DNA of 64,000 bases from positions 2,294,001 to 2,358,000 of the forward strand of contig NZ_CP033459.1 of assembly GCF_003265305.2 (NCBI RefSeq), read 5' to 3'. This stretch comes from Pseudoprevotella muciniphila. Lineage in GTDB: Bacteria; Bacteroidota; Bacteroidia; Bacteroidales; Bacteroidaceae. Positions 7,907-16,465 of the stretch are shown piece by piece (the first letter of the stretch is position 1; the number at the start of each line of letters is the position of its first letter). Under the pieces are notes generated by a model. The model worked only from the letters and a program-made list of their open reading frames with translations, did no database searches and had not been told where the DNA came from. Position numbers and translations under genes: made by a program.

Positions 7907-9244
7907 TTATTTTGCTCGGTTGAGCACCATTTCCTTAAACATGTTGCCGCGTTCTGCCATGTTGTTGAAGAGGTCGAAACTTGCGCAGCACGGGCTGAGT
8001 AGCACTGTGTCGCCCTGATGCGCCAGTGCCTTGCATGCCTCTACGCAGTCCTTCATGCTGTGCGTGTCGGCAATGGTGATGCCGGTGGACCTGAAGAAGT
8101 CCTTGAGTTTCGTATTGTCTGCCCCGAGGAACACGAGTGCGCGGCATTTTTCCTTTACGAGCGGCAGTATCTCATTATAGTCGTTTCCTTTGTCCTTACC
8201 GCCTATAATCAGCACGACGGGTGTGGTCATGGCATCGAGCGCATAGTAGCATGCATCTACGTTAGTGGCTTTCGAGTCGTTTATGTAGTGCACGCCGTCC
8301 ACTGTGCCCACTTTCTCCAGTCTGTGCGGCACTCCCCGGAAGTCCTGCAAGCCCTCTCTGATCGTCTGCTCCGGCACTTCTGCCGCGAGTGCTGCTGCTG
8401 CCGCCGCGAGCGAGTTTCGCACGTTGTGCCTGCCTTGCAGGGCGAGTTCTGCTACGGTCATTGTGAAATCTGCGGGCGCAGTCAGTACAAAACTGCCGTT
8501 TTCCGCATATCCTGTTACGCCCTCCTTCCTTTCGTCGGCAAATGTGCATAAATGTGCCTTTTCATCATATTTTTTCAGTTCTTTCTCGATGTATTCATCG
8601 TCTTTCCAATAGATGAAATAATCGGTTGGCTGCTGGTTTCGTATGATGCGCATCTTGGCATCCACATAGCCTTGCATCTTATAGTCGTACCGGTCGAGGT
8701 GGTCGGGTGTGATATTGAGCAGCACGGCAATGTTTGCTCGGAAATCGTACATATTCTCGAGTTGGAACGACGAAATTTCGAGCACGAACCATTCCGGCGA
8801 GGTGGTGGCCACCTGCAGCGCCATGCTCCTGCCTATGTTTCCAGCCAGTCCGACGCTGAATCCTGCTTTCTGCAGGATGTGAAAGATGAGCGACGTGGTA
8901 GTGGTCTTTCCGTTGCTTCCTGTGATGCAAATCATCCTGGCATCGGTGTATCTGCCTGCAAACTCTATTTCGCTGAGAATTGGAATGCCCTTTTCAACAG
9001 CCTTCTTCACCATTGGTGCGTCGCCCGGTATGCCCGGGCTTTTCACTATTTCGTCGGCATTGAGGATGAGTTCCTCCGTGTGGTGTTTTTCTTCCCATGC
9101 CAGACTGTGCGCCGTGAGTTGCTCTTTATAGTTGTCCTTGATGCACCCCATGTCGGACACGAACACGTCGTATCCCTCTTTCTGTGCGAGGATGGCTGTT
9201 CCCACGCCGCTTTCGCCGGCTCCCAAAACTACCAGTCGTTTCAT
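7907..9244 (-). CDS. murD: UDP-N-acetylmuramoyl-L-alanine:D-glutamate ligase
   Basis: 445 residues, normal for MurD. The cytoplasmic Mur ligase adds D-Glu to UDP-MurNAc-L-Ala with ATP. An N-terminal Rossmann-like nucleotide-sugar domain begins LVVLGAGESGVG. The ATP-binding loop TGSNGKTTTT is at about 109-117. The central domain carries NITPDHLDRY, and the C-terminal domain has DSKATN and the LIIGGKDKG strand. It lies between mraY (12-base gap) and ftsW on the same strand, as expected for one operon. Confidence 0.96.
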   Translation of the reverse strand: MKRLVVLGAGESGVGTAILAQKEGYDVFVSDMGCIKDNYKEQLTAHSLAWEEKHHTEELILNADEIVKSPGIPGDAPMVKKAVEKGIPILSEIEFAGRYTDARMICITGSNGKTTTTSLIFHILQKAGFSVGLAGNIGRSMALQVATTSPEWFVLEISSFQLENMYDFRANIAVLLNITPDHLDRYDYKMQGYVDAKMRIIRNQQPTDYFIYWKDDEYIEKELKKYDEKAHLCTFADERKEGVTGYAENGSFVLTAPADFTMTVAELALQGRHNVRNSLAAAAAALAAEVPEQTIREGLQDFRGVPHRLEKVGTVDGVHYINDSKATNVDACYYALDAMTTPVVLIIGGKDKGNDYNEILPLVKEKCRALVFLGADNTKLKDFFRSTGITIADTHSMKDCVEACKALAHQGDTVLLSPCCASFDLFNNMAERGNMFKEMVLNRAK

Positions 9245-9256
9245 ATCGTTGATTTG

Positions 9257-10525
9257 TTATCTGATTTTAAGCGTGATGATTGTTGCAGCAGCCATAATGA
9301 TTGTTGCGAGCCAGAAACGTATCGTTACTTTCGATTCGTGCCATGCTCCGCGGGGCCATTTCAGGAGGTACTTGCAGTCGGGCTCTAACTGACTGTCGAG
9401 TACGCGGAAATTGTCGTGTATAGGTGTGCGTTTGAAGATTCTCTGCTTGATGCCTTTTCGCTTGCCAATCTTGAAGTATCCCACCTGCAGGATGACGCTG
9501 AGGCTCTCCATGAAGAAGATGAAGCAAAGGATGGGCAGCAGCAACTCCTTATGTATAATGATTGAAAGCACAGCAATGACACCTCCTATGGCGAGTGACC
9601 CTGTATCGCCCATGAAAATCTGCGCGGGGTAGGCATTGTACCATAGGAATCCGAGCAGTGCCCCCACCATGGCGCTGATGAAGATGACGAGTTCCTCCGT
9701 TCCCGGTATGAACATGATGTTCAGGTATTGCGCATACTGTATGTGGCTCGACACGTATGCGAGCACGCCGAGCGCTATACATATTATTGCAGAGTTTCCT
9801 GCCGCCATGCCGTCCATGCCATCATTGAGATTAGCCCCGTTCGATACTGCCATGATTACGAAAATCGTCATCAGGACAAATACTATCCATCCGCCAAGCG
9901 ATTGATATTCACCAAGAAAGGATGTGATGGAAGAATAGTCGAAGTCGTTGTTCTTGACAAACGGAATGGTGGTCTTCGTAGATTTTACAGGCGTGTTTTT
10001 ATGCACTACTTCTACTTTGTCGCCCACTTTTTCAGTCTCAATATTTTCCCTGATGGTAGCATCAGGACTGAGGTATAGCGTAATACCCACAAACAGACCA
10101 AGCAGCATCTGCGCCACCAGTTTCCATCTGCCCGCCAGTCCTTCCTTATTTTTCTTGAAAATCTTTATGTAGTCGTCCAGGAAACCCACAAGCCCGAGCC
10201 AGACCGTAGTAACAACAATCAGTATGAGATATATGTTTCTAAGGCGTCCCAGCAAAAGCGTGGGCACAAGTATCGCCACGATGATGATGATACCGCCCAT
10301 TGAGGGCACGTTGATTTTCTTTTCTCCGAAAGGGTCGATTTTAGGGTCACGTTGTGTCTCACTGAAGTTTTTTCGCTTCATGTATTTGATGAAACGCTCT
10401 CCAAACCATGCGGAAATGACGAGTGCAATTATGAGCGCCAAAAGTGCACGGAAGGAAATATATGTCCACATACCCGATCCGGGTATGCCGTAGTCGCCTA
10501 AAAAACGGAAAATGTAGTATAGCAT
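9257..10525 (-). CDS. mraY: Phospho-N-acetylmuramoyl-pentapeptide-transferase
   Basis: 422 residues with about ten membrane helices. MraY makes lipid I from UDP-MurNAc-pentapeptide and undecaprenyl phosphate. Family motifs are visible: GFLDDYIKIFKKNKEGL, the catalytic Asp region NLNDGMDGMA and the GDTGSLAIGG loop. It is longer than the ~360-residue E. coli enzyme because of a Bacteroidetes-typical insertion around 150-210 between membrane segments, containing Lys/Thr/Val-rich extramembrane sequence. It lies 54 bases after murE and 12 bases before murD. Confidence 0.96.
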   Translation of the reverse strand: MLYYIFRFLGDYGIPGSGMWTYISFRALLALIIALVISAWFGERFIKYMKRKNFSETQRDPKIDPFGEKKINVPSMGGIIIIVAILVPTLLLGRLRNIYLILIVVTTVWLGLVGFLDDYIKIFKKNKEGLAGRWKLVAQMLLGLFVGITLYLSPDATIRENIETEKVGDKVEVVHKNTPVKSTKTTIPFVKNNDFDYSSITSFLGEYQSLGGWIVFVLMTIFVIMAVSNGANLNDGMDGMAAGNSAIICIALGVLAYVSSHIQYAQYLNIMFIPGTEELVIFISAMVGALLGFLWYNAYPAQIFMGDTGSLAIGGVIAVLSIIIHKELLLPILCFIFFMESLSVILQVGYFKIGKRKGIKQRIFKRTPIHDNFRVLDSQLEPDCKYLLKWPRGAWHESKVTIRFWLATIIMAAATIITLKIR

Positions 10526-10579
10526 ATTTTATTCTTCTGTAATAGTTTTTGAATATTCATTACACGTGCTCCCTTCTTC

Positions 10580-12028
10580 TCAATCAATACCGAAAGCCTT
10601 TTTGATTTCTTCGTGGTCGTCGAAGTGGTGTTTCACTCCTTCTATCTCCTGATATGGCTCGTGTCCTTTTCCTGCAACGAGAATGATGTCGCCTGGCTGT
10701 GCCATCATCACTGCGGCTCGTATGGCTTCCCTGCGGTCGGTGATGCTGATGGTTTTCTGCATCATTTCTTCATCAAGTCCTGCGAGCATGTCATTGATGA
10801 TGTCTTGCGGATTTTCGAAACGTGGGTTGTCGCTGGTAATAATGACGCGGTCGCTGTTCTTTGCTGCTTCCTGTGCCATGATGGGGCGCTTCCCCTTGTC
10901 GCGGTTGCCGCCTGCCCCGCATACTGTGATGACACGTCCCTGTTTCTTGATGTCGTTTATCGCCTGAAGGACGTTGACTAACGCATCGGGCGTGTGTGCA
11001 TAGTCCACCACTGCGCTGAAACCTTTCGGTGAGCGTATCGCCTCAAATCGTCCGTTCACGGGATGCAGGGATGAGAGCACGCGCAGCACTTCCTCCTTTT
11101 CCTTGCCCAGCATAACGGCTGCGCCATACACTGCGAGCAAGTTATACACATTGAACCTGCCTACGAAGCGCACACTCACTTCTTGCCCGTCGATGTCGAG
11201 CAGCATGCCTTCGATGCTCTCTTCCACGATTTTTCCCTTGAGGTCGGCAGCAGTGCGGGTGGAGTAGGTGAGGACTTTTGCTGCGCAGTTCTGTACCATG
11301 ATCATACCATTCTTGTCGTCGGCATTGGTGATGGCGAACGCGGACTTGTCGAGACCATCGAAGAATGCCTTTTTAGCATCCCGATAGTTTTCGAACGTCT
11401 TGTGATAGTCGAGGTGGTCGCGTGTAAGATTCGTGAAGATACCACCAACGAATTTGAGTCCTCCTATGCGTTTTTGCTGTATGGCATGCGACGAACATTC
11501 CATGAATGCATATTCGCAGCCTTCCTTCACCATTTCTGCGAGCAGCCGGTTGAGTGTGACGGGGTCGGGCGTGGTGTGGCTTGCCGGCACTTCGCGGTCC
11601 TCTATGTAGTTGCATACCGTGCTGATGAGTCCGCATTTGTGCCCCATTGCCCGGAACATGTTGTATAGCACTGTGGCGATGGTGGTCTTTCCGTTTGTGC
11701 CTGTAACTCCTATCAACCTGATGTGTTCTGTCGGGTTGCCATAGAATGCTGTAGCCACCTTTCCTGTGGCATCTTCTGTGTCGTCCACGCGCACGACCGT
11801 AATGCCTTGCGGTACTTCGACATCTTCGCAGACGAGTACTGCCGCAGCACCCAGTTCCACCGCCTTTGCGATGTATTGGTGTCCGTTGCTTACGGTGCCC
11901 TTCACTGCGATGAACAAATTGCCCGGTTTTACCTGTCGGGAGTCGATGTTCACTCCTGTGATATCAATTTCGGCATCGCCAGTTATGACTTTTGGCTGCA
12001 GGTTGCCGATGATGGTTGATAGTTTCAT
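10580..12028 (-). CDS. murE: UDP-MurNAc-tripeptide synthetase, meso-DAP specific
   Basis: 482 residues. This ATP-dependent Mur ligase adds the third stem-peptide residue. The P-loop TGTNGKTT is at 109-116. The DNPR signature at about 400-403, which recognises meso-diaminopimelate in DAP-type MurE, is present, so this cell wall is DAP-type, agreeing with the ddh gene at 52.7 kb. The three Mur-ligase domains are full length. It starts 24 bases after ftsI ends, within the division cluster. Confidence 0.96.
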   Translation of the reverse strand: MKLSTIIGNLQPKVITGDAEIDITGVNIDSRQVKPGNLFIAVKGTVSNGHQYIAKAVELGAAAVLVCEDVEVPQGITVVRVDDTEDATGKVATAFYGNPTEHIRLIGVTGTNGKTTIATVLYNMFRAMGHKCGLISTVCNYIEDREVPASHTTPDPVTLNRLLAEMVKEGCEYAFMECSSHAIQQKRIGGLKFVGGIFTNLTRDHLDYHKTFENYRDAKKAFFDGLDKSAFAITNADDKNGMIMVQNCAAKVLTYSTRTAADLKGKIVEESIEGMLLDIDGQEVSVRFVGRFNVYNLLAVYGAAVMLGKEKEEVLRVLSSLHPVNGRFEAIRSPKGFSAVVDYAHTPDALVNVLQAINDIKKQGRVITVCGAGGNRDKGKRPIMAQEAAKNSDRVIITSDNPRFENPQDIINDMLAGLDEEMMQKTISITDRREAIRAAVMMAQPGDIILVAGKGHEPYQEIEGVKHHFDDHEEIKKAFGID

Positions 12029-12052
12029 ATTTTGTTATGCTTTTTTTCGGTT

Positions 12053-14317
12053 TTAGCCCTTTCTCTCGCCATTCTTTTGTGGCGTTGCCGGGTTTACGGC
12101 TTTGGTTTTAGGCTGGTCGTTGCCATTTCCCTTCCGGGGATTGTCTTTATTGTTTTGGGCAGTCATTGTACTGTCGTTCTCGTTTCCTTTTCTGTTTCCG
12201 AGCCAGATGATGACCTCCTGATTGCGTGCTATCTTTGTGCCGGGCGCTATACTCTGCATAGTAACTTTTCCTACACCCTTAGCCTTTACCTTGAGTCCGA
12301 GGTTTTCAAGTCGGAAAACGGCATCCCTCAGTCCATATCCGATGACTTTCGGCATGACGTTGCCGGACGTGTTCTCCGTAGCCAGGATGGCTTTATCGTT
12401 GTTGTAGTTGCAACTGCCCCAGTTATAATAATTGTCGTTCATGCCAATCAGATCGTTCTCGATGTTGAGTTCCGTCAAGATGCGCTCCATGGCATTCATG
12501 TCGCCTGCAGAGAGGGTAGGCATGTGTGCATTTATGCTGTCTGTAGCCAAGGCATAGTTGGTGCTTAGGTTGAGCGCCATGACGTTTTCTGCCACTTTCC
12601 TGAAGACTGGTCCGCAATGTCCTCCTCCTGATGCACCGGGTCCTTCTTTGATGCAGACAATCATCGAGTATTTTGGTTTGTCAGCCGGGAAATAACCTGC
12701 AAAAGAGACGATGTATTGCGACTGGAATCCTTTGTCGGACCATATCTGTGCCGTTCCCGTCTTTCCTGCTATTTCGAATTTTTCGGAGCGTGCCTTTTTC
12801 CCCGTTGCGTGTTTGCCTTTGACCACTCTTGAGAGGCACTCCTGTATGTTTGCTATGGCTTCCGGTTTTGCCATTTGTGGGCGAATGACGGATACCGGAT
12901 ATTCCTTTACGATTTCATCATCCCGGGTGAGATGTGTCACAAATCTTGGGCGAACCATTTTTCCGCCATTGGCTATGCCATTATAGAAAGTGAGGGTGCT
13001 GATGGGTGGTATTTCCGTTTCGTATCCTATGCTCATCCAAGGTAATGTTGTTCCGCTCCACATTCTGGGTCGGATTTTTGGTATCGCATAACCGGGTATG
13101 GGGAGTTTCAGGTCTTCTCCGACTCCTAATTTATATATACCATTGATAAACGCTGTGGTATCTTTTCGATAGATGCGGTCTATTGTGGTGCTTACGGCAA
13201 CGTTTGAAGAGCGTTCTATGGCTTCAGCCACTGTTATCATTCCTGCTCCTCCGTTTCTCCAACTGGCATCGCGCATTGTCCTGTCGTAGAACTTATGTGT
13301 GCCGTTTCCTGCGTTGGCGGGAGTGTTGAGTTCTATTTTGTCATCGTTGAATGCCACGAGGAAGGACATGGGTTTGAATACGGATCCCGGTGCAAGACGT
13401 TGTGAGAGTGCCCAGTTCTGTATGGGGTAGTATTTCCCATCTTTAGCCCTGCCTATCGTTGTGATAGCCTTAACGTCTCCTGTTTCCACCTCCATAAGTA
13501 TGCACAATCCATACTCGGCACTGAGTTCTTCCAGTTTCTCTCTGAGTGCTTCTTCCACGATGTTTTGCATCACGACGTTGAGAGTGGTGTGCACATCGCA
13601 ACCGTTAACAACAGGTGTGATGGGTATGTTGACCGTGGAGTTGTATTTCTTTTCTTTGATTTCCTTACCTGGCGTGCCTCTGAGTATTGTATCGAGCCCT
13701 ACTTCCAGTCCATACATTGCAGTATCTTTTCCTGCATAGAATCGTCCTATTGTACGTTTTGCCAAGTTTCCGTACGGGTAGCATCGCCTGATGTGTTTCT
13801 CAGCATTGAAGTTGAACCACCTAATCTTTGCGAGCGATCGGATTTGGCTGTACTGTGTGTAGTTGATGTATCTTTTGCCGTTGAGTTTGAGGTGTCTGGC
13901 ATTATTCTCTCTTCCTTTGAGAATGTGTGCTTTGTATTCTTCTGCCGTTTTGTCCTTTAACACTTCTGCCAGTAGTTCGCTGACAGAATCCACTTTTGCA
14001 TAGAGTACAGAGTCGCGCTTGTGCTGGTCTTTTTTTCTTCTGTTGAGTGTGTCTTTCTCGTATGACATAAAGTCGAGGTAGATGTCGTATGCCGGCACTG
14101 TTGCAGCGAGTACTTCTCCTCCATCGGCATAGATATTGCCGCGTGAAGGCGGTATGGTGATAATTCTGTTGTTGGAAGAGTCTTTCACTGTAGTCCAGTA
14201 TTTGCGCTCCACTGTCATGGTGTAGCCTGCCTTAGCCAGAATGGCAACGGCTGTCGCTATGAAAACAATAGCGATGACGATATATCTTGGTATAACTTTG
14301 CTTGATGGAAATCTCAT
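12053..14317 (-). CDS. ftsI: FtsI/PBP3-type transpeptidase with C-terminal PASTA domain
   Basis: 754 residues. One N-terminal membrane helix (about 10-32) anchors a periplasmic enzyme that cross-links septal peptidoglycan as partner of FtsW. After the dimerisation domain, the active-site motifs are SVFK (Ser at 312), SSN (370-372) and KTGT (519-522). Residues near 640-705 form a single PASTA domain (VMPKVIGYGLRDAVFRL), and the end is a low-complexity Asn/Lys/Pro tail. It lies 3 bases after the ftsL-like gene. A PASTA-bearing class B PBP in the dcw cluster is normal for Bacteroidetes but absent from E. coli FtsI. Confidence 0.95.
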   Translation of the reverse strand: MRFPSSKVIPRYIVIAIVFIATAVAILAKAGYTMTVERKYWTTVKDSSNNRIITIPPSRGNIYADGGEVLAATVPAYDIYLDFMSYEKDTLNRRKKDQHKRDSVLYAKVDSVSELLAEVLKDKTAEEYKAHILKGRENNARHLKLNGKRYINYTQYSQIRSLAKIRWFNFNAEKHIRRCYPYGNLAKRTIGRFYAGKDTAMYGLEVGLDTILRGTPGKEIKEKKYNSTVNIPITPVVNGCDVHTTLNVVMQNIVEEALREKLEELSAEYGLCILMEVETGDVKAITTIGRAKDGKYYPIQNWALSQRLAPGSVFKPMSFLVAFNDDKIELNTPANAGNGTHKFYDRTMRDASWRNGGAGMITVAEAIERSSNVAVSTTIDRIYRKDTTAFINGIYKLGVGEDLKLPIPGYAIPKIRPRMWSGTTLPWMSIGYETEIPPISTLTFYNGIANGGKMVRPRFVTHLTRDDEIVKEYPVSVIRPQMAKPEAIANIQECLSRVVKGKHATGKKARSEKFEIAGKTGTAQIWSDKGFQSQYIVSFAGYFPADKPKYSMIVCIKEGPGASGGGHCGPVFRKVAENVMALNLSTNYALATDSINAHMPTLSAGDMNAMERILTELNIENDLIGMNDNYYNWGSCNYNNDKAILATENTSGNVMPKVIGYGLRDAVFRLENLGLKVKAKGVGKVTMQSIAPGTKIARNQEVIIWLGNRKGNENDSTMTAQNNKDNPRKGNGNDQPKTKAVNPATPQKNGERKG

Positions 14318-14320
14318 TTT

Positions 14321-14770
14321 TTAATCCTCCTTTTCTTCTTTTTTATCCCCTTCGCCTGTTTCGAGACTGTACATGGGTTTGTTGGTGTGTTTTACATTTG
14401 GCGCTGAATCTTCCTTGACAGTGCCTTTTGTTGATGTGATTAGATTTTGAGCAGTGAGCAATTTGTAATTTCTGTCTTCAAGTGTGTCGCAGAGGTGTTT
14501 CCGCTCAATTTCTGCGTTGTCGTATGCGTATCTGTTGCTGACGAAGATGAGTGTCAGCACTACGCAAAATACGATAAAAAAGATGTACTTTCTGAACCAC
14601 TGTCCGCTGAGCATATCTCCCCCTAACACCGATTTGAGCGTGAGTTTTGTACGCTGCTCGTTGTTGATGTCGATTGTGTCGTGCAAGGCCTTCCTTGCTT
14701 TTTCATTTGCTTTCTCTCTTGAGAGAATTCTTTCCTTTTCCTTTTTCCTGATTTCTAAGTCGTCCGTCAT
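14321..14770 (-). CDS. FtsL-like small bitopic division protein
   Basis: 149 residues: a charged cytoplasmic N-terminus (Lys/Glu-rich to about 65), one membrane helix (about 65-85, FFIVFCVVLTLIFVSNRY), then a short periplasmic coiled-coil-like segment and a Lys/Glu-rich tail. The topology and its place between rsmH and ftsI match FtsL, which scaffolds FtsI and FtsW. Primary sequence of this family is poorly conserved, so the call rests on position and topology. The 123-base gap to rsmH is strongly purine-rich on the coding strand, with GGA/AAG repeats, and has a repeated TCTGAGGACAAAC at the rsmH stop. Confidence 0.8.
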   Translation of the reverse strand: MTDDLEIRKKEKERILSREKANEKARKALHDTIDINNEQRTKLTLKSVLGGDMLSGQWFRKYIFFIVFCVVLTLIFVSNRYAYDNAEIERKHLCDTLEDRNYKLLTAQNLITSTKGTVKEDSAPNVKHTNKPMYSLETGEGDKKEEKED

Positions 14771-14893
14771 TTTCCTTTTTCTCCCTAAGCAGGAAGAACT
14801 TTTTTGATTTGTCTCCCTGCTTTGTTTTACCTTTTTCCTTTTCCTTGTTTTTCCTTTTTTCCTTTTATTAGTTTGTCCTCAGAATGTTTGTCC

Positions 14894-15796
14894 TCAGACT
14901 TTCTGCGCGATGCGCAGTTTTGCACTGCGGCTTCGCGGGTTCCTTTCCTGCTCTTCTGTGTCAGGAACAATCACTTTGTTGTTTACCGGTTTGAGCGGTA
15001 CAATCCTGTTTCCGAAGAAATCCTGTTCAACTGCCCCTTCAGCATTTCCACTCTTCATGAAGTTTTTTACCATGCGGTCTTCGAGCGAGTGGTATGTCAG
15101 CACCACGAGTCGTCCTCCTGTGCATAATGCATCGATAGTGCTTTTGAGCATCTCTTGCAGTGCAACCATTTCGCCGTTTACCTCTATGCGCAGTGCTTGG
15201 AACACCTTTGCCAACTCCTTTTTTTCGCGTTCTCTCCCGATGACGGGTCTTACGGTTTCGATGAGTTGTCCGGCTGTTTCAATGTGTTCCGAAACTCTTG
15301 CCTTTGTGATGGCTGCAGCCAATCTTCTGCCGTTTTTCAGTTCTCCGTAGAGTCGGAAAATCTGGCAGAGTTGTTCCTCCTTGTAGGTGTTGAGCACATC
15401 AGCGGCGTTTATTCCTCCTGCTTGATTCATTCTCATGTCGAGTGGCGCATCGAAGCGGAACGAAAAACCTCTCGTCTCATCATCGAAATGGTGGCTTGAT
15501 ACTCCGAGGTCTGCCAGTATGCCATCGACGTGTTCGATTTCGTAATATCTGAGCCAATTTCTGAGAAAGCGGAAATTGCTTCTGACGAAGGTAAATTTCT
15601 CGTCTTCCGGTATGTTGGCTTCGGCGTCAGCATCTTGATCGAACGCCAGGAGTTTGCCCTCCTTTCCCAAATGCTTCAGAATTTCTCTGCTGTGTCCTCC
15701 TCCTCCGAATGTCAGGTCAACGTAAATGCCATCGCGTCTGATATTGAGTGCTTCAACACTTTCTTTTAGTAGTACCGGTACGTGGTAAGTCATCAT
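14894..15796 (-). CDS. rsmH: 16S rRNA m4C1402 N4-methyltransferase
   Basis: 300 residues, standard for RsmH (MraW). It methylates N4 of C1402 in the 16S rRNA decoding centre. It starts MTYHVPVLLKESVE and has the SAM-binding motif YVDLTFGGGGHSREIL, a following ADLGVSSHHFD and the C-terminal LTYHSLEDRMVKNF, all diagnostic. It is second in the cluster, 27 bases after mraZ. Two adjacent ATG codons are possible starts. Confidence 0.97.
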   Translation of the reverse strand: MMTYHVPVLLKESVEALNIRRDGIYVDLTFGGGGHSREILKHLGKEGKLLAFDQDADAEANIPEDEKFTFVRSNFRFLRNWLRYYEIEHVDGILADLGVSSHHFDDETRGFSFRFDAPLDMRMNQAGGINAADVLNTYKEEQLCQIFRLYGELKNGRRLAAAITKARVSEHIETAGQLIETVRPVIGREREKKELAKVFQALRIEVNGEMVALQEMLKSTIDALCTGGRLVVLTYHSLEDRMVKNFMKSGNAEGAVEQDFFGNRIVPLKPVNNKVIVPDTEEQERNPRSRSAKLRIAQKV

Positions 15797-15823
15797 TGAG
15801 AAAGTTTTTCAGTTTGCGACCGA

Positions 15824-16267
15824 TTATTCCGTTTTTCCTCCTAAAAGTGCTTCGACAGCCTTGGCATAGTCTTCCGGTGCAATGAAGTCGTTTTCGCGCT
15901 TTGCCCAGATTTCGATGCGGTCGTCCATTCCTACGAAAGTGACAGCGTGGTCAATGCCTGCAAAGGCGAGCAGGCGCTTAGGTAAGATGAAGCGTCCGTT
16001 TGAATCGAGTTGGAACTGCTCAGCGTCGCTAAGATACTGCCGGAAAATCATAGCCTCCTGCGGATTCCATCTGTTCAACTTAGTGCGCAGTACTTCTACC
16101 TCCGATTGCCATGCGGACATGGGGAACACAACGAGGCAAGGTTGATAGATGTCCCTTTTCAGGACAAACTCTCGCTCGCTCTCGGGCAGGAGTTTGCGAA
16201 AAGAGGAAGGGAAAAACACGCGGCCTTTCTCATCCAGTTTTGCTTCTATCGAACCAGTAAACATCAT
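15824..16267 (-). CDS. mraZ: MraZ transcriptional regulator
   Basis: 147 residues with two SpoVT/AbrB-type DNA-binding repeats: the first around residues 5-55 (GSIEAKLDEKGRVFFPSSFR) and the second around 85-125 (LDSNGRFILPKRLLAFAGI). MraZ is the first gene and usual autoregulator of the division/cell-wall cluster, and here it heads the minus-strand operon. Matching operator repeats lie immediately upstream. ATG codons at 16267 and 16264 are both possible; the second gives MFTGS, the commoner family start. Confidence 0.96.
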   Translation of the reverse strand: MMFTGSIEAKLDEKGRVFFPSSFRKLLPESEREFVLKRDIYQPCLVVFPMSAWQSEVEVLRTKLNRWNPQEAMIFRQYLSDAEQFQLDSNGRFILPKRLLAFAGIDHAVTFVGMDDRIEIWAKRENDFIAPEDYAKAVEALLGGKTE

Positions 16268-16286
16268 CCTTTTTTAGTTTTGTGTA

Positions 16287-16320
16287 CAAAATTAAACACT
16301 TTTCCCCACATTTCCCCACC
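16287..16320 (-). promoter_or_regulatory. dcw promoter with MraZ boxes
   Basis: On the minus strand, two 10-base direct repeats GTGGGGAAAT and GTGGGGAAAA, then a partial GTG, are followed at once by TAATTTTG (16287-16294). The repeats match known MraZ operators (TGGG-type boxes at ~10-base spacing) and occupy the -33 region, so bound MraZ should block polymerase. No good TTTG -33 element is present, suggesting a weak core promoter or dependence on the operator arrangement. Confidence 0.8.
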
Positions 16321-16441
16321 TTTTTTTAAATAATTTTTTTAAAAATATCACAAAATCTTGTAACTCAAAGAAAATCAGCATAATACAGAATGAAAAAATA
16401 TTAATATTTCTATTCGCTCAAATAAAGTGTCAGATATTTTT

Positions 16442-16449
16442 TATCTTTG
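16442..16449 (+). promoter_or_regulatory. -7 box of the CotH gene promoter
   Basis: TATCTTTG lies 17 bases before the MRKIILF start codon. The -33 element is not clear. The leader would be very short. Confidence 0.5.
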
Positions 16450-16465
16450 CAAAAAAATCAGGAAA

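Noticed and set aside
14771-14893. Extra small gene between rsmH and the ftsL-like gene
   Set aside because: The purine-rich stretch reads as Lys/Glu low complexity in several frames with no start and ribosome-binding context; treated as a leader for the ftsL-like gene.
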